From Sphingomonadaceae bacterium (GTDB lineage: Bacteria; Pseudomonadota; Alphaproteobacteria; Sphingomonadales; Sphingomonadaceae), in the NCBI GenBank assembly GCA_019239785.1, contig JAFAZM010000063.1, forward strand, positions 1-6,756: a stretch of DNA of 6,756 bases. Direction: 5' to 3'. Under the pieces are notes generated by a model. That model was not told where the DNA came from. It did no database searches and saw only the letters and a program-made list of their open reading frames with translations. How positions within the stretch are numbered: the stretch's first letter is position 1; each line of letters starts with the position of its first letter. The position numbers and the translations under genes are program-made. Shown here piece by piece: positions 5,276-6,756 of this stretch.

Positions 5276-5510
5276 TCTTTCCCCTCAACACAAGTTTGCT
5301 GTGACTTCAATCTAGCGAGCTGCCTCTCTGATCTATGAGGCTGGCCTGACCCGAATTCGGTATTGTGTCTTCGGAACCCACGAAGCTACCTCCCGAAAAT
5401 GGGAGCGTGCCCAGAATCCTAAAAATCTAATTCGATTTTGTGCCCCAATTCTCGACTTGAAGACTAACCCTCGCGCGCCAACATGGCTACAGCGTCACAA
5501 GGAGTTGGCC
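5276..5510. other. 235-nt AT-richer gap between divergent genes
   Basis: No gene is seen here. It is clearly less GC-rich than the DNA to its left and marks the change to the lower-GC right end. It holds the palindrome CGAATTCG near 5353-5360, a small CTCCC-GAAAAT-GGGAG hairpin near 5391-5406, and an AAAATC-TAATTC-GATTTT inverted repeat near 5422-5440. Promoters for both divergent genes must lie in it, but no hexamer pair is convincing. Confidence 0.5.
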
Positions 5511-5978
5511 ATGGCCTGGTCTGTTGTGAATTTCGGAAAGTACCGCGGCAAGGGCAAAACCCTTCCGCAAATCGTGTTCAACGATCCAGATTGGTTCTTC
5601 TGGGCTCTGAATGAGGGTACGTTCAAGGGCGCTCTGGCAGATGAGGCCCGCGACGTAGCCAAAAAAGCTGTCAAAATAAAGATACCGGGTTCGCCGGTGG
5701 GCGAAAAGCGCGTTCGCTACTATATTGATCCGAATGTTCATAAACTCGCCAATGTCGAGGTAATATCGTCGACGCAACCCCCGCATGTTGGTTCAAGCGC
5801 AACAAGAGAATCAGATTATTTCGACCTATCCATGGCGAGAAGGATAGCGCATTACGACAAGACCGGTGGGCAATTCATTGTTCGCGCTATCAAATTCCAT
5901 GTGTTTGGAAGTGCAAGCGCACGCCTTACGAAAAGTCGGTGCGAGGAATTTTTCGAAACACGCTCAAACTTCGATTGA
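5511..5978 (+). CDS. FGKY-motif protein, ExoX C-terminal-like / DUF3820-like N-terminus, function unknown
   Basis: A 155-residue protein. Its N-terminus, VVNFGKYRGKGKTLPQIVFNDPDWFFWALNEG (5-36), matches the small FGKYKGK-(T)L-x5-DPxYLxWL module found at the C-terminus of exonuclease X-like proteins and in DUF3820; this is a short helical module, not a nuclease domain. The rest (60-155), with YYIDPNVHKLANVEVI, YFDLSMARRIAHYDKTGG and KFHVFGSASARLTKSRCEEFFE, is not a fold I can name. No signal peptide or membrane segment is present, so it is cytoplasmic. The start at 5511 has AAGGAG (5499-5504) six nt upstream; a TTG at 5457 is less likely. More A/T-ending codons than in genes to the left suggest transfer. 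It is 40 nt before the small Cys protein and probably in the same operon. Confidence 0.72.
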   Translation: MAWSVVNFGKYRGKGKTLPQIVFNDPDWFFWALNEGTFKGALADEARDVAKKAVKIKIPGSPVGEKRVRYYIDPNVHKLANVEVISSTQPPHVGSSATRESDYFDLSMARRIAHYDKTGGQFIVRAIKFHVFGSASARLTKSRCEEFFETRSNFD

Positions 5979-6018
5979 TATCATCCATCAGGTGCCTCGC
6001 TGTCCCAGAGGAGGCAAC

Positions 6019-6192
6019 ATGATCATTGCTATAGATATATGTGAAGAAGAGCTGGAAGGCGACTTTGGACCCGTCTCCGGATTGCGCTTGACCTGCGGAC
6101 GGTGTGGCCATTGCGTTGAGGTATTCGGCACTCACGACGTTTCGGCTCGACGAGGAGCGGCCATGCTCCGGGATGAATGCCCCAGGGGTTAA
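6019..6192 (+). CDS. small four-cysteine (zinc-ribbon-like) protein, apparently cut short by a stop codon
   Basis: A 57-residue protein: MIIAIDICEEELEGDFGPVSG then TCGRCGHCVEVFGT and SARRGAAMLRDECPRG. Cysteines 26, 29, 32 and 54 with H31 could hold one zinc ion. I recall related small proteins of unknown function with the same EEELEGD-GPV-GL-L-C-RC-VEVFG-SARRGA-LREECP pattern, where the chain goes on with G-E-x-NFY. Here the codon after G57 is TAA, and the same frame continues SNFYDVSGWC before a second stop at 6223, so a single GAA-to-TAA change may have removed about 10 residues. The start at 6019 is strong: AGAGGAGG (6007-6014) lies 4 nt before ATG. The loss is small and the four Cys remain, so the protein may still work. 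Confidence 0.68.
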   Translation: MIIAIDICEEELEGDFGPVSGLRLTCGRCGHCVEVFGTHDVSARRGAAMLRDECPRG

Positions 6193-6361
6193 AGCAACTT
6201 TTACGACGTGTCTGGTTGGTGCTGAGTGTGCGATCCGAGGCGGGTCCGAGTTGGCCCTGCCGGCCTGCCCCGCCTATGCCTCGACAAACGCCAGCAACGA
6301 TGGACTCTTTTCACGATCTGTTCTAGTGAGTGTGAGAAGCTGCAGCGAGCAGGAGTGGGCT
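6193..6361 (+). other. 169-nt spacer before the beta-family gene
   Basis: This holds the in-frame remnant of the preceding gene (6193-6225) and then about 135 nt with no gene I can support. The frame of the following gene is open back to an ATG at 6173, but that stretch (rich in Cys, Ser and Ala with no pattern) does not look like protein. Confidence 0.4.
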
Positions 6362-6756
6362 GTGCGAACCGTCGAGTTCTCACGTTTTGCTTATATGCCG
6401 TCGATCCTAGCCGATCCGATTGGACTGATCGCGTATGAAAATCTTCTGCCGTCGACAAGGGCAGGCATTCTTCCGATTTTCGAATTGTGCTGGCATCCCG
6501 GCGCTTGGGGTTTCGAGCAATCATTGGAGGTCGTTCGCTCGCTGGGGCGCAAGCATCCATTTATCATCGATATTGATAAGCGCTCTCCCCCTGAACCCTA
6601 TATCTCTCGCCATCCGAGAGACCCAACGAAGGACCGCGAACGCGTCCAGCAAGAGAAGGCTGCCAAGCGCGCATTTACTGCAGAATTGACGAGGCTGCTT
6701 CGGGCGTCGGACGGTTTTTCTCAATGGCGCGATCTTGTGAGCCAATTCCCAAGTGC
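6362..6756 (+). CDS. beta family protein (phage T4 beta-protein-like), 5' part; runs off the right edge
   Basis: An open frame of 131 codons with no stop up to the window end. FAYMPSILADPIGLIAYENL (9-28), then STRAGILPIFEL (31-42), then KHPFIIDIDK (64-73) match the start of the 'beta protein' family (Pfam PF14350, first seen in phage T4): Y-P-L, a central 'L...ir..i.PlfEl' strand, and a hydrophobic strand ending in acidic residues. Function is not established. GTG at 6362 is chosen because AGGAG (6351-6355) lies six nt upstream and the family motif then begins near residue 10, as usual. Residues 85-115 are a charged helical stretch. The gene follows the small Cys protein by 169 nt in the same direction. 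Base use is AT-richer than the left of the window. Family call is from remembered motifs. Confidence 0.7.
   Translation, partial: MRTVEFSRFAYMPSILADPIGLIAYENLLPSTRAGILPIFELCWHPGAWGFEQSLEVVRSLGRKHPFIIDIDKRSPPEPYISRHPRDPTKDRERVQQEKAAKRAFTAELTRLLRASDGFSQWRDLVSQFPS

Noticed and set aside
5276..5510. Attachment site or tRNA remnant at the composition boundary
   Set aside because: I looked for a cloverleaf, a T-arm sequence and direct repeats and found none; only short palindromes are present.
5457..5510. TTG start at 5457 for the FGKY protein
   Set aside because: The extra 18 residues have no conserved character and no ribosome site, while ATG 5511 has AAGGAG at six nt.
6332..6383. GTGAGAA / TTCTCAC 7-bp inverted repeat flanking the ribosome site and start of the beta-family gene
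   Set aside because: It could hide the ribosome site, but 7 bp with a 38-nt gap is expected by chance; not supported without RNA data.
6201..6560. Minus-strand 119-codon open frame near the right edge
   Set aside because: It lies opposite the beta-family gene and the spacer; the protein has no recognisable pattern and no ribosome site.

Overview
The window looks like chromosomal DNA of a GC-rich alphaproteobacterium, most likely a sphingomonad. The reasons are strong G/C bias at third codon positions over the first 5.2 kb, the style of the small secreted His/Arg-rich proteins, and an intergenic hairpin repeat of the 'GTCATnCCGGnCTTGATCCGG' kind. The species cannot be fixed from the sequence alone.

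Layout, left to right. (1) On the minus strand, a DUF1800 gene (109-1746) overlaps by 4 nt the start of a DUF1501 gene with a twin-arginine leader (112 to beyond the left edge). This is a well-known conserved pair of unknown biochemical role. (2) On the plus strand lie two tandem small genes for secreted His/Arg-rich proteins (1874-2077 and 2200-2523). They share a signal-peptide core, a GRHxGWxNHxR block and a VC-x12-C tail, so they are paralogues; the second has gained an HDNxR repeat tract. A GC-rich hairpin follows each gene. (3) A secreted alpha/beta hydrolase follows (2721-3683). (4) Next is a VapB/VapC-type toxin-antitoxin pair (3746-4003 and 4007-4408), with a promoter and a palindromic operator-like site just upstream. 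(5) Convergent to it, on the minus strand, is a secreted DUF1444-like protein (4418-5275).

From about 5,280 to the right edge the DNA is visibly less GC-rich and uses more A/T-ending codons. This part carries a plus-strand series: an FGKY-motif protein (5511-5978), a small four-Cys protein (6019-6192) that seems to have lost its last residues to a single stop codon, and the start of a phage-T4-'beta protein'-like gene (6362 to beyond the right edge). It looks like accessory DNA, possibly the left end of an island.

Functionally, the left two thirds is mostly cell-envelope or exported proteins of poorly known role plus a self-regulated toxin-antitoxin module. The right end is the least understood and is the best place to look for something new, but the window cuts it off before any system can be recognised. 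No tRNA, rRNA, CRISPR array, insertion sequence or complete mobile element was seen.
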